23,864 nt of DNA from Methanobacteriota archaeon (GTDB taxonomy: Archaea > Halobacteriota > Syntropharchaeia > JACQPP01), in NCBI GenBank assembly GCA_016207465.1, contig JACQPP010000104.1, positions 1 through 23,864 on the forward strand. The letters are read 5' to 3'. Of the stretch, positions 14,488-21,439 are shown piece after piece. Under the pieces are notes generated by a model. That model was given only the letters and a program-made list of their open reading frames with translations, made no database searches and was not told where the DNA came from. The position numbers were made by a program, and so were the translations under genes. Positions within the stretch are counted from its first letter, which is position 1; each line of letters starts with the position of its first letter.

Positions 14488-15060
14488 TTACCGATCCGGC
14501 AGGCTCTCCGGGAACCGCCGCAGATACTCCTTGGCCTTCTGCACCAGCGCCTGGGGCTTGTCCTTCGTGGCCTCCAGATAGCCCTTCTTCATCCAGGTGG
14601 CCAGCTCCACCACCAGGCTCCGCTCCTTCTCCGCCCGCCTCCGGTCCTCCGCAGTCGGGGGCCGCCAGTTGAGCTTCGAGGCCACCCTGTAGATGGCGTC
14701 CCGCACCGCCCGGTCCTCCGGGTTCTCCCCCACCTCCAGGGCCACCTCGTCCACATCCGGGTTCCGGCACAACTTGAACTTCAAGCGGTCCAGGGCCTCG
14801 GCCACCCGGGGCTCGATGCCCGCCGTCACCCTCCCCGCCGGGATGTACCCGCTGATGGCCACCGCCAGGTCCCTGTGCTCCGGCAGGGCGTAGAGGCTCA
14901 CCCAGTGGTTCTCCATCAGGAGGGGGAAGATGAGCACCTTCTGGGACTCCACCAGGTCCCCCATCCGCTTGTAGAGGGTCTTCCGGCTCACCGCCACCAG
15001 CTTCGCCAACTCATCGGCCGTCTTCGGCCCAATCTTCAAATGCTGCAGGATATCGTCCAT
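14488..15060 (-). CDS. Winged-helix DNA-binding protein, divergent from serS
   Basis: A 190-residue protein with an N-terminal winged helix-turn-helix: helices ILQHLKIGPKTADELAKLV and SRKTLYKRMGDLVESQKVL (about 4-43), then a wing-like strand pair (IFPLLMENHWVSLYALP). The remainder is helical and charged, ending WMKKGYLEATKDKPQALVQKAKEYLRRFPE. It is most likely a transcription factor or other nucleic-acid-binding protein; I cannot name the family. The regulator and serS diverge from one TATATA box (15101-15109), so it may regulate itself and serS (inference). ATG 15060 is about 45 nt from that box. Its stop is just beyond the repeat that separates it from lonB. Confidence 0.78.
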   Translation of the reverse strand: MDDILQHLKIGPKTADELAKLVAVSRKTLYKRMGDLVESQKVLIFPLLMENHWVSLYALPEHRDLAVAISGYIPAGRVTAGIEPRVAEALDRLKFKLCRNPDVDEVALEVGENPEDRAVRDAIYRVASKLNWRPPTAEDRRRAEKERSLVVELATWMKKGYLEATKDKPQALVQKAKEYLRRFPESLPDR

Positions 15061-15100
15061 AGCGATGGCAGGAGACACCGTGTAGTCTCCCGGGGGGAGG

Positions 15101-15109
15101 CTATATAAC
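15101..15109. promoter_or_regulatory. Bidirectional TATATA box between the regulator and serS
   Basis: CTATATAAC sits alone in a G/C-rich 79-bp gap. Leftward it predicts a start near 15079, leaving about an 18-nt leader for the regulator. Rightward it predicts a start near 15131, which fits serS. Being nearly symmetric, it can orient TBP either way. Confidence 0.6.
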
Positions 15110-15139
15110 CTTCCCCCCCGGAGGAAAATGGTGGAACCC

Positions 15140-16675
15140 ATGCGCTTCACCCTCCACGGAGCCCTTACCGCCTCCGGCGACCTCCCCGGGGCCCAGGGGG
15201 CCATCGAGGCCCTCGCCGGCGAGATGAACCGGGCCTGGGCCAGACAGGCCAAGCCCGGGGAGGCAACCACCCTCCGCGTCGAATCCATCCAGGGGAGGGA
15301 ACTCCGGGTCTCCGTGGACTCCTGGGGTCTCCCCCGCGCCCACGACGCCCTCCTCCAGTTCAAGAACAAACTGGCCGAGAGCCTCGGCAAATCCCACCGC
15401 ATCGGCATCCGCGAGGTCCGCGCCGAGCCCGGATACACCATCCTCCTCGAAAAAGCGCAACTCGCCCCCGGGGAGCGCCAGCCCCCGGGGCCCGGGGAGG
15501 CCCGCACCATCACCCGCGCCGACAAGCCAATCGCCGTCGTCTTCGGGCTCCTCACCGAGGCCGACATCAAGAGCCGCCTCGCCGACCGCCTCCTCAAGCA
15601 ACTCCAGCCCACCCAGCCCCCCCCGGCGGGGGTCCCCTTCGGCCACATCCTCCGCAAAACCGGGGAAAAGAAGCCCCAGACCCAGGAGGAGGTCGCCCAG
15701 GCCCTCGAAAAACGCGGGTGGGTCAAGCGCTTCCCCGGCCGCGCCCAATGGATACTCCTGCCGCCGGCCGCCCGACTCCTCTACACCCTCCGCGACCTCG
15801 CCATCGAGAAGGTCCTCGCCCCCCTCGGATTCGAGGAGGCCATGTTCCCCAAGCTCATCCACTTCGACGTCATGCAGAACATGCCCGGCTACTTCGAGCA
15901 TCTGGCGGAAGGAATGTTCTACGTCACCAGCCCCCCCCGGGACCCCAAGGCCCTCGAAGAGTTCAAGCGCGACGCCACCCTCAAAAAACAAATCCGGGGG
16001 GACCTCCTCCGCCAGGCCCTCCCCGAGCCCGAATACGTCCTCGCCCCCGCCCAATGCGAGCCCTTCTACACCCTCTACAGCCAGGAGACCGTCCGCCACG
16101 AAGACCTGCCCATCAAACTCTACGACGCCTCGGGCTGGACCTGGAGAAGCGAGGGGGGCGGGGTCGAAGGACTCGTCCGCACCACCGAATTCTGGAGAAT
16201 GGAATCCGTGTGGCTCGGGACCCCCGAGCAGGCCCTCGAAACCCGGGACAAAATCGCCGACAAGGTCTATGACCTCGTGGACAAGACCCTCGGACTCGAA
16301 ACACGGATGGTGGTAGGGGCCCCCTTCTACGCCACCCCCGAAACCGCCCAGGCCGAACGCATAGACGCCACCGCCAGCGTCAACATCCCCACCCTCGACA
16401 TCGAAGTATGGCTCCCCTACCGCGGCCCCCGCGACACCAGCGAGTGGCTCGAAATCGGGGCCTACACATGCGCCAAAACCAAATACATCAAATCCTTCCA
16501 CATCAAGGAGGCCAAGAACCGCGACATCTGGACCGGATGCGGGGGATTCGGGCTCACACGGTGGCTCGCGGGGTTCCTCGCGCAACAGGGGTTCGAGTTT
16601 GATGGGTGGCCGGAGGAGGTCAAACGGAGGATGAAGAAACTGCCCGGGGTGCCGAAGGCCATGACGTGGCCGTAG
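15140..16675 (+). CDS. serS: Seryl-tRNA synthetase, methanogen type (type 2, zinc-dependent)
   Basis: A 511-residue class II synthetase that charges tRNA-Ser. It aligns by eye with the Methanosarcina barkeri rare-type SerRS rather than the common type. The N-terminal tRNA-binding domain (1-165) carries HDALLQFKNKLAESLGKSHRIGIREV. Motif 1 region is PLGFEEAMFPKLIHFDVM. The three zinc ligands fall at C306 (PAQCEPF), E355 (WRMESVW) and C467 (TGCGGFGLTRW), close to C306/E355/C461 of M. barkeri as I remember them. The zinc recognises the amino group of serine. ATG 15140 is chosen because homologues begin MKF/MRF there and GGTGG lies five nt upstream. An ATG at 15128 would add four residues and would follow a GGAGG too closely. 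It converges on the LmbE-like gene and faces glyS. Confidence 0.93.
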   Translation: MRFTLHGALTASGDLPGAQGAIEALAGEMNRAWARQAKPGEATTLRVESIQGRELRVSVDSWGLPRAHDALLQFKNKLAESLGKSHRIGIREVRAEPGYTILLEKAQLAPGERQPPGPGEARTITRADKPIAVVFGLLTEADIKSRLADRLLKQLQPTQPPPAGVPFGHILRKTGEKKPQTQEEVAQALEKRGWVKRFPGRAQWILLPPAARLLYTLRDLAIEKVLAPLGFEEAMFPKLIHFDVMQNMPGYFEHLAEGMFYVTSPPRDPKALEEFKRDATLKKQIRGDLLRQALPEPEYVLAPAQCEPFYTLYSQETVRHEDLPIKLYDASGWTWRSEGGGVEGLVRTTEFWRMESVWLGTPEQALETRDKIADKVYDLVDKTLGLETRMVVGAPFYATPETAQAERIDATASVNIPTLDIEVWLPYRGPRDTSEWLEIGAYTCAKTKYIKSFHIKEAKNRDIWTGCGGFGLTRWLAGFLAQQGFEFDGWPEEVKRRMKKLPGVPKAMTWP

Positions 16676-16705
16676 GGCCCTCTGTCTTCCGAAAACTATT
16701 GACAT

Positions 16706-16719
16706 GAAAAATTTAAACC
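16706..16719 (-). terminator. AT-rich convergent intergenic tract
   Basis: The 63-bp gap between serS and the LmbE-like gene contains GAAAAATTTAAACC. For the minus-strand transcript this presents a run of five Ts shortly after the stop, a plausible archaeal U-tract terminator. The same tract looks TATA-like, but no gene follows in either direction at a fitting distance. Confidence 0.35.
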
Positions 16720-16738
16720 CTGCGCTCCACCCGGCCTC

Positions 16739-17338
16739 CTACTTCCTCGCGAGGACCACCCGGAACTCCTCCGTCTTCCCCCGGAGTCCTGCCCACTGGG
16801 GGTTGATGTAGGTGTAGATTCTTCCCGCCTCCAGTAGCATCCTCTGGGTCTTGTGCAGTTTGACGGCCCGCACCTTGTCTTCATAGACGGTGGTGATGTC
16901 CTCGCGGTGGCTGGGCCTCTGGGTGTGGTAGAGGCGGAGGGGGACCTTGTGCTGGAATACTTCAAGGGCGGCCCGGCCGGCGGCGTGGTGGTCGGGGTGT
17001 TTGTAGAAGGGGTGGGTGGGCTCGGGGGCGTAGACGAGGTCGGGCCTGTAGGTGTCGGCGAGTTCGCGGAGTGTGAGGATGGCGTCGGCCTCCGGCACCC
17101 GCATGTCCCCGAGGTCGTGCTGGTGGACCCGGGTGTATCCCAGGGCCTCGGCGGCGCGGCGGGCCTCCTCGACCCGGCGGGGGCCGTAGCGGGGGCCGTG
17201 GATGGGGAGGGTCCCGCGCTCCCCGCGGGTGAGGATGATTTCTTCGACGCGGTGTTTCTGGAGGACGTGAAGCCGCGCCGTGCCACCGCAGAACACTTCT
17301 GCATCGTCAGGGTGCGGGGAGACGAGGAGGACGCGCAT
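16739..17338 (-). CDS. PIG-L / LmbE-family zinc deacetylase
   Basis: A 199-residue member of the PIG-L (LmbE) family, which removes acetyl groups from N-acetylglucosaminyl substrates such as GlcNAc-PI, GlcNAc-malate or chitobiose. The zinc site is visible: SPHPDDAEVFCGG with H9 and D12, and HPFYKHPDHHAAG with H114 and H117. The catalytic base is D11 by family analogy. Length and motif order are normal. The likely role in an archaeon is lipid- or thiol-linked GlcNAc deacetylation, but the substrate is not shown by the sequence. It lies 71 nt after glyS on the same strand and may be read from the same transcript. The gap holds a copy of the AATCTGCG repeat, whose T-rich part (about 17374-17382) could also be a TATA-like box. 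Confidence 0.92.
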   Translation of the reverse strand: MRVLLVSPHPDDAEVFCGGTARLHVLQKHRVEEIILTRGERGTLPIHGPRYGPRRVEEARRAAEALGYTRVHQHDLGDMRVPEADAILTLRELADTYRPDLVYAPEPTHPFYKHPDHHAAGRAALEVFQHKVPLRLYHTQRPSHREDITTVYEDKVRAVKLHKTQRMLLEAGRIYTYINPQWAGLRGKTEEFRVVLARK

Positions 17339-17347
17339 GACGCTTAT

Positions 17348-17388
17348 CCGCAGATTACGCAGATTTCGCAGATTAAAAAATCTGTGGC
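17348..17388 (-). repeat. AATCTGCG-type repeat, copy 2
   Basis: On the minus strand three AATCTGCG units follow one another (complement of 17348-17374), preceded by an oppositely oriented partner. On the plus strand CGCAGATT and AATCTGTG flank a short A-run, giving a small hairpin. The 18-mer AATCTGCGTAATCTGCGG is identical to copy 1. It sits between the glyS stop (17410) and the LmbE-like start (17338), so it would lie inside any shared mRNA. Confidence 0.7.
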
Positions 17389-17409
17389 TCTTCCGTGCTT
17401 GGTTGTTGT

Positions 17410-19059
17410 TCAGAATGGGGGCGGGGCGGTGCGTTGCTGGATGTATCCCGGGATTTCCCGGGTGGGCGTCCTCTCCTGTTTCATGCTGTCCCGCTCTCGG
17501 ATGGTGGCGGTCCCATCCTCAAGGCTCTGGTGGTCTATGGTGATGCAGTAGGGGGTGCCGATTTCGTCCTGTCTGCGGTATCGTCTGCCGATGGCGCCGC
17601 TGTCGTCGTATTCGGCGCGGAGGCCCGCCTGGCGGAGGGTCCGGTGGAGTTCGCGGGCGCGGGCGGCGAGGCCCGGGTGGTTGCCGAGGAGGGGGAAGAC
17701 GGCGGCCTGGACGGGGGCCATGTGGGGGGGGAGGCCGATGACGGCGCGGGGCTCCTCCTCGACCTGTTCCTCCCGGTGGTTGAGTTCGAGGAGGCTGTAG
17801 AGGATGCGGTCGAGGCCGTAGGAGGGCTCGATGACGTGGGGGGTGATGGTCTCGCCGGTGACCTTCTGCTCTTTCTCCTCGATGGTGATGTGCTTGGGGT
17901 CTATGGTGCAGGTCTGTCCCCCGGCCTGGACCTGGATGGTGGGGCCCCGGAGTTTTTCGGGGGGGAGGGCGGAGAGGGCCCGGATGGCCTCGGCGGCCCG
18001 GGAGCCGAGTTGTTGGCCGATGGCCTTCTTGTCCACGCGGATGGTCCGGACCTTGCGGGTCTGGGGCTCGGGGTAGGGGATGAAGACCCCCGCGGGCTCC
18101 CCGCTCTGTTTGGAGTGCCGGGTGAGGTCGTAGTCGCCGCGGTCGGCGATGCCCACCACCTCCACCCACCCGTAGGCCTTTGTTTGGACTTCGGCGTCCC
18201 AGCAGTCGAGGGCGTAGTGGGCGAGTTCGTCCTTCCGGTGCTGGCGGAAGCGGAGGCGCTCCTGGGGGATTCCGAGGTGGAGGAGGAGTTGCTGGACGCG
18301 GGCCATGTGGTAGGCGAGGGTCTGGTGGAGGAGGGTGCGGGTGGAGACGGCCTCGGCGGAGGTCATGGTTTTCTCCCGGTCCTGGGCGTCCACGAGTCGC
18401 AGGGGAACCCCTTCGACCTCGGCGAAGCGGGGGTGCTCTTCTTTCTCGTCGGGGTGGACGAAGACCTCGGCCTCGGCCATGTGGAATTCGCGGAGGCGGA
18501 GGAGCCCCTGGCGGGGGCTGATTTCGTTGCGGAAGCTGGTGCCGAGCTGGAAGGCGCCGAGGGGGAGTTTCTCGCGGCCGAGGCGGTAGAGGCGCTTGAA
18601 GGTGATGTAGATGCCCTGGGCGGTCTCGGGGCGGAGGTATCCCGGGCGTTTGCTGGGGCCGATGTGGGTGGCCATCATGAGGTTGAAGGGGCGGGTTTCC
18701 GTGAGGGAGCCCTTGCACTGGGGGCACTTCTGGGCCCGGGCGGCCTCGGGATTTTCTTTTAGGAGGTGGTCGAGGCGGTAGGCGGTGCCGCATTTCGGGC
18801 ATTCGGCCATGGGGTCGGTGAAGTGGCCCGCGTGGCCGCTGGCGATGAATACCTCCTCGGGGGCCACGATGGGGTTCTCGACCTCCAGGTAGCCCTCGGC
18901 GAGGTAGAGGCGGCGGAAGGCGTCCTCGATGCGGCGCTTGAGGGCGGCGCCGTGGGGGCCGTAGTCGTAGAACCCGGCGACCTGTCCGTAGAGTTCGTAG
19001 GCGGGCCAGAGGAAGCCGCGGTTTTTGGCGAGTTCGAGGATGGGGTGTGTCTTTTCCAT
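17410..19059 (-). CDS. glyS: Glycyl-tRNA synthetase, archaeal/eukaryotic dimeric type
   Basis: A 549-residue class II synthetase charging tRNA-Gly. It opens with the family sequence FLWPAYELYGQVAGFYDYGPHGAALKR (motif 1 region). An inserted zinc-binding knuckle has C87/C90 and C112/C115. The active site follows: GYLRPETAQGIY, motif 2 FRNEISPRQGLLRLREFHMAEAE and motif 3 around EPSYGLDRILYSLLE. The anticodon-binding domain is at the C-terminus (from about 440, PPHMAPVQAAVFPL through YCITIDHQSLEDGTATIRERDS). Length is normal. ATG 19059 lies at the motif start; the open frame upstream crosses the promoter. The start is embedded in an 11-bp inverted repeat and the TATA region matches that of secG over 20 bp. 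The LmbE-like gene follows 71 nt later. The symbol is used loosely; archaeal annotations also use glyQS. Confidence 0.96.
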   Translation of the reverse strand: MEKTHPILELAKNRGFLWPAYELYGQVAGFYDYGPHGAALKRRIEDAFRRLYLAEGYLEVENPIVAPEEVFIASGHAGHFTDPMAECPKCGTAYRLDHLLKENPEAARAQKCPQCKGSLTETRPFNLMMATHIGPSKRPGYLRPETAQGIYITFKRLYRLGREKLPLGAFQLGTSFRNEISPRQGLLRLREFHMAEAEVFVHPDEKEEHPRFAEVEGVPLRLVDAQDREKTMTSAEAVSTRTLLHQTLAYHMARVQQLLLHLGIPQERLRFRQHRKDELAHYALDCWDAEVQTKAYGWVEVVGIADRGDYDLTRHSKQSGEPAGVFIPYPEPQTRKVRTIRVDKKAIGQQLGSRAAEAIRALSALPPEKLRGPTIQVQAGGQTCTIDPKHITIEEKEQKVTGETITPHVIEPSYGLDRILYSLLELNHREEQVEEEPRAVIGLPPHMAPVQAAVFPLLGNHPGLAARARELHRTLRQAGLRAEYDDSGAIGRRYRRQDEIGTPYCITIDHQSLEDGTATIRERDSMKQERTPTREIPGYIQQRTAPPPF

Positions 19060-19060
19060 G

Positions 19061-19102
19061 TGTTTTTTCCCTTGCTCGCTATCGCTCGCTCGGGAAAAAA
19101 CA
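19061..19102. repeat. 11-bp inverted repeat spanning the glyS promoter and start
   Basis: TGTTTTTTCCC (19061-19071) and GGGAAAAAACA (19092-19102) are perfect complements separated by 20 bp. The spacer itself repeats GCTCGCT twice around ATC. One arm touches the glyS ATG and the other overlaps the TATA-like CTTTATG. With a predicted start near 19079, only the start-proximal arm is transcribed, so this looks more like a DNA-level operator than an RNA hairpin. Confidence 0.65.
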
Positions 19103-19110
19103 TAAAGGTT
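19091..19110 (-). promoter_or_regulatory. glyS promoter block shared with secG
   Basis: On the minus strand this reads AACCTTTATGTTTTTTCCCG, identical over all 20 bases to 21222-21241 upstream of secG. CTTTATG is the TATA-like element, about 46 nt before ATG 19059. Confidence 0.65.
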
Positions 19111-19145
19111 GTTCAGGGGTTTGGGCCCGGCTGTTACCCCATTTT

Positions 19146-19176
19146 GTGAAATTTTTGCCGAAGGCAAAAATTTCAC
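19146..19176 (-). terminator. Perfect 14-bp hairpin at the end of the four-CBS gene
   Basis: GTGAAATTTTTGCC (19146-19159) and GGCAAAAATTTCAC (19163-19176) pair perfectly around a three-base loop. The TGA of the four-CBS gene (19173-19175) lies inside one arm. It probably ends or protects that mRNA before the glyS promoter. No U-run follows the stem, but the stem itself holds a five-T stretch. Confidence 0.55.
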
Positions 19177-20063
19177 TTCGAACCATGTTTGACGAGGGCC
19201 TTGAGGAGGTCGCGGTCGCGGACCATGCCGATGAGTTTGTTGTGGGCGTCGACGACGGGGGCCTGGTCGAATTTGCGCTCGCGCATTCGGCGGGCGCATT
19301 CGCTGACCTCGGTGCCCTTGAAGGCGGTGAAGATGTGTTTGGCCATGGCCTCGCGGAGGGGGACCTCGGGGAGGTGGACCTTGGCGATGCCGTAGTAGAT
19401 TTTCATGGTGTCGCGCATGGATTCCCAGGTCCAGGCGTCGTCGTCGGAGCCGGCGCTCATGTCGGATTTGCCCACGGAGTCCTCGATGGTGCTGGCGGCG
19501 ATGAGGTGCTTGTCGGTGATGAGGCCGACGAGTTCCTCCTTGGAGTTGAGGACGGGGGCGGCCTTGAGGAAGCCGAGTTCAAAGATGCGGCCCACGACAG
19601 GGAGGGGGGTGCCGTCCCAGATGGGGTAGACCTCGGGCTCGATGTAGGAGCCGATGGGGTCGTGGATTTCCATCTTGGAGATGGTTTCCACGACGTCGGC
19701 GACGGTGACGATGCCGAGGAGCTTGGTGCCCCTGGCGGTGACGGGGAGGCGGCGGATGTTGTGCTTGAGGATGAGGCGGGCGGCGTCGAGGAGGCTGGCC
19801 TCAGGGTCGATGGAGATGGGGCCGCGGGTCATGAGCATGGCAATCTGCTCCTCGTCGGGGTGCTTGAGGAGGTCCACGCGGGTGACGATGCCCATGAGGG
19901 CCCCGTTTTTGACCACGGGGACGCCGGAGATGTGCTTCTTCTTCAGGATGTCGAGGACGTCGTCCCGGGAGCCGGGGAGGGTGACGTAGGCCACGTCCTT
20001 CCGCATGACGTCCTTGACGAGGAACGCCATCTTCTTCGGTGTCGCTTTGGGGGCGCTGGGCAT
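19173..20063 (-). CDS. Four-CBS-domain regulatory protein
   Basis: A 296-residue protein made of four CBS domains, about 16-66, 76-126, 138-189 and 238-290. Each ends in a typical (T/S)xxD or (R/T)DxxL signature (IVTRVDLL, IVTVADVV, LITDKHLI, MVRDRDLL). An acidic linker (SAGSDDDAWTWES, about 203-215) separates the third and fourth. Two tandem CBS pairs usually form one disc-shaped module that binds AMP, ATP or SAM. With no enzyme domain it must act on a partner. A second start, MAFLVKDVM at residue 12 (ATG 20030), is nearer to where homology begins. ATG 20063 lies about 35 nt from the TATA-like box at 20094-20103. It follows the amidohydrolase by 34 nt. Confidence 0.88.
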   Translation of the reverse strand: MPSAPKATPKKMAFLVKDVMRKDVAYVTLPGSRDDVLDILKKKHISGVPVVKNGALMGIVTRVDLLKHPDEEQIAMLMTRGPISIDPEASLLDAARLILKHNIRRLPVTARGTKLLGIVTVADVVETISKMEIHDPIGSYIEPEVYPIWDGTPLPVVGRIFELGFLKAAPVLNSKEELVGLITDKHLIAASTIEDSVGKSDMSAGSDDDAWTWESMRDTMKIYYGIAKVHLPEVPLREAMAKHIFTAFKGTEVSECARRMRERKFDQAPVVDAHNKLIGMVRDRDLLKALVKHGSK

Positions 20064-20093
20064 GGGGGGGTTCCACCCCTATTCAGGCAGGGG

Positions 20094-20103
20094 TTATTTA
20101 ACT
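20094..20103 (-). promoter_or_regulatory. TATA-like box of the four-CBS gene
   Basis: AGTTAAATAA on the minus strand overlaps the TAA stop of the upstream amidohydrolase gene (20098-20100). It predicts transcription from about 20071, a leader of about eight bases. A 6-bp inverted repeat ACCCCT/AGGGGT (20075-20094) lies between the box and the start. Confidence 0.6.
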
Positions 20104-21198
20104 CTTTGCGGGGTTCCTCCGGTTTCGGAGGTGGAGCCAGCGGTCTCCCTGGAGGAGGCCGAGGATGTCGTCGGGGCGGGTCCGGCGGACCACCCCGGCC
20201 AGGGGGTCCCGGAGGCGGGGGGAGTCCGGGTCGAGGACGAGGAGGCGGGCGGGGGCCCCCCGCTGGAGGCCCCCGGGGCCCCGGCGGAGGGCCTGGAGGC
20301 CGTTTTCGGTGGCCATCCGGAGGAGGGTGGCGGGCTGGGGGAGGTAGAGGCGGGCGGCGGTCTCCATTTCGGCCCACAGGTTGGGGGGGTGGAGCATGGC
20401 GTTGTCGGTGCCGAGGGCCACCCGGAGTCCCGCCCGGAGCATGGCGGCCACGGGGGGCCGGCGGGGGGGCCGGGCCACGCGGGTGGCGATGTTGGAGCGG
20501 GGGCAGACCACCACGGGGATGTCCCGGTCGGCGGCCCGGCGGAGGTCCCCGGGGGTGGCCTGGGTGAGGTGGATGAGGAGGTCGGGCTCGAGGGCGAGGG
20601 CGGGCTCTATGTCACGGCGGTGGGCCTCTCCGGCGTGGATTGCGAAGAGCCTCCCGGCCCGGCGGGCCTCCCGGCGGAGGTCGGCGAGCCACTCCCCAGG
20701 GTGGTCGGAGGTGGAGCTCATGCCGAGGCCGTCCACCACCCGGAGGAGGGGGGCGAGGGGCTCCCCGGGGTGGGGGCGGCCGAAGACCACCGGCTCCGCC
20801 GTCCCTCCGGCCCGGGCGGCCTTCCGGAGGGCCCGGGCCCCATCGAGTCCCCCCTCGCGGAAGTCGCCGCAGAGGGCGGAGCCCGTGAGGGCGGCCTCCC
20901 GGAGGGCATGGCGCATGGCCTCCACCAGCCGGGGCCTGGGGGTCCTCTCGAGGATGCGGTGCTTGTAGCCTCCGGGGCCGACGAGGGCCCGCAGGGACAT
21001 CCGCGGGGGCCTCCCGGCCACGCTGTCCCCCAGGTGGGTGTGGGCGTTGACCAGGGCGGGGAGGATGAGCCCCCGGAGGTCGGCGTCCACCCGCTCTCCC
21101 CGGTGGACCCGGTGGATGCGGCCCCGGCGCACCACCACGTGGCCCGGCTGGAACCGGGAGCCCCGCAGGACCCGTCCCGAGACAACCACCTCCTCCAT
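20098..21198 (-). CDS. Amidohydrolase-superfamily deaminase-like enzyme
   Basis: A 366-residue metal-dependent hydrolase of the ATZ/TRZ-MtaD-cytosine deaminase branch. It starts with a short beta domain (VVSGRVLRGSRFQPGHVVVRRGRI), then the metal motif NAHTHLGD with H53 and H55. FAIHAGEAH follows with H188 and E191, then LLIHLTQ with H210 and LGTDNAM with D265. The HAGE glutamate is where deaminases keep their proton shuttle, so a deaminase acting on a nucleobase or nucleoside is likely; no finer call is safe. The C-terminus returns to the beta domain (APARLLVLDPDSP). A TATA-like box 29 nt upstream (shared with secG) suggests a leaderless mRNA. The length is on the short side, lacking an extra lid seen in larger relatives. 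Confidence 0.85.
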   Translation of the reverse strand: MEEVVVSGRVLRGSRFQPGHVVVRRGRIHRVHRGERVDADLRGLILPALVNAHTHLGDSVAGRPPRMSLRALVGPGGYKHRILERTPRPRLVEAMRHALREAALTGSALCGDFREGGLDGARALRKAARAGGTAEPVVFGRPHPGEPLAPLLRVVDGLGMSSTSDHPGEWLADLRREARRAGRLFAIHAGEAHRRDIEPALALEPDLLIHLTQATPGDLRRAADRDIPVVVCPRSNIATRVARPPRRPPVAAMLRAGLRVALGTDNAMLHPPNLWAEMETAARLYLPQPATLLRMATENGLQALRRGPGGLQRGAPARLLVLDPDSPRLRDPLAGVVRRTRPDDILGLLQGDRWLHLRNRRNPAKS

Positions 21199-21221
21199 AT
21201 GGGGGAACCAGGGAGGCGGCA

Positions 21222-21241
21222 AACCTTTATGTTTTTTCCCG
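21222..21241. promoter_or_regulatory. Shared promoter block of secG and the amidohydrolase gene
   Basis: AACCTTTATGTTTTTTCCCG, identical to the glyS block at 19091-19110. Rightward, CTTTATG is about 28 nt before secG ATG 21257. Leftward, ACATAAAG is about 29 nt before ATG 21198. One AT core therefore seems to start both divergent genes. Confidence 0.65.
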
Positions 21242-21256
21242 GGTGAGGGAGGGAAC

Positions 21257-21439
21257 ATGCCGAAGCAGAAGAAGCGCGAGGGGGGCCTCATGTCGAGCGC
21301 CGGACTCATGCGCTACTATGAGTCCGAGAGCAGCAAAATCCAGTTCAGCCCCCGGGCGGTCCTCTATGCGTCCATCTTCACCGCCGTGGCCGTGATTCTG
21401 CTCAACCTCTACTTCGGCAAGTTCCCCGTGGGCCGATAG
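21257..21439 (+). CDS. secG: Preprotein translocase subunit Sec61-beta (SecG)
   Basis: A 60-residue protein matching archaeal Sec61-beta, the small tail-anchored subunit of the SecYE-beta protein-conducting channel. The cytosolic part is basic (MPKQKKREGG). Then comes the signature GGLMSSAGLMRYYESESSKIQFSP, followed by one membrane helix (about 34-53, AVLYASIFTAVAVILLNLY). Length is normal. ATG 21257 has a purine-rich GGGAGGG just upstream and a TATA box at the right distance. The last 31 bases overlap the end of aroA on the other strand. It is not linked to secY or secE here, which is usual in archaea. Confidence 0.94.
   Translation: MPKQKKREGGLMSSAGLMRYYESESSKIQFSPRAVLYASIFTAVAVILLNLYFGKFPVGR

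Noticed and set aside
16690..16720. TTGACAT followed by AAAATTTAAA as a bacterial-type promoter
   Set aside because: It lies between two convergent genes, the organism appears archaeal, and nothing is positioned to be expressed from it; a termination tract is simpler.
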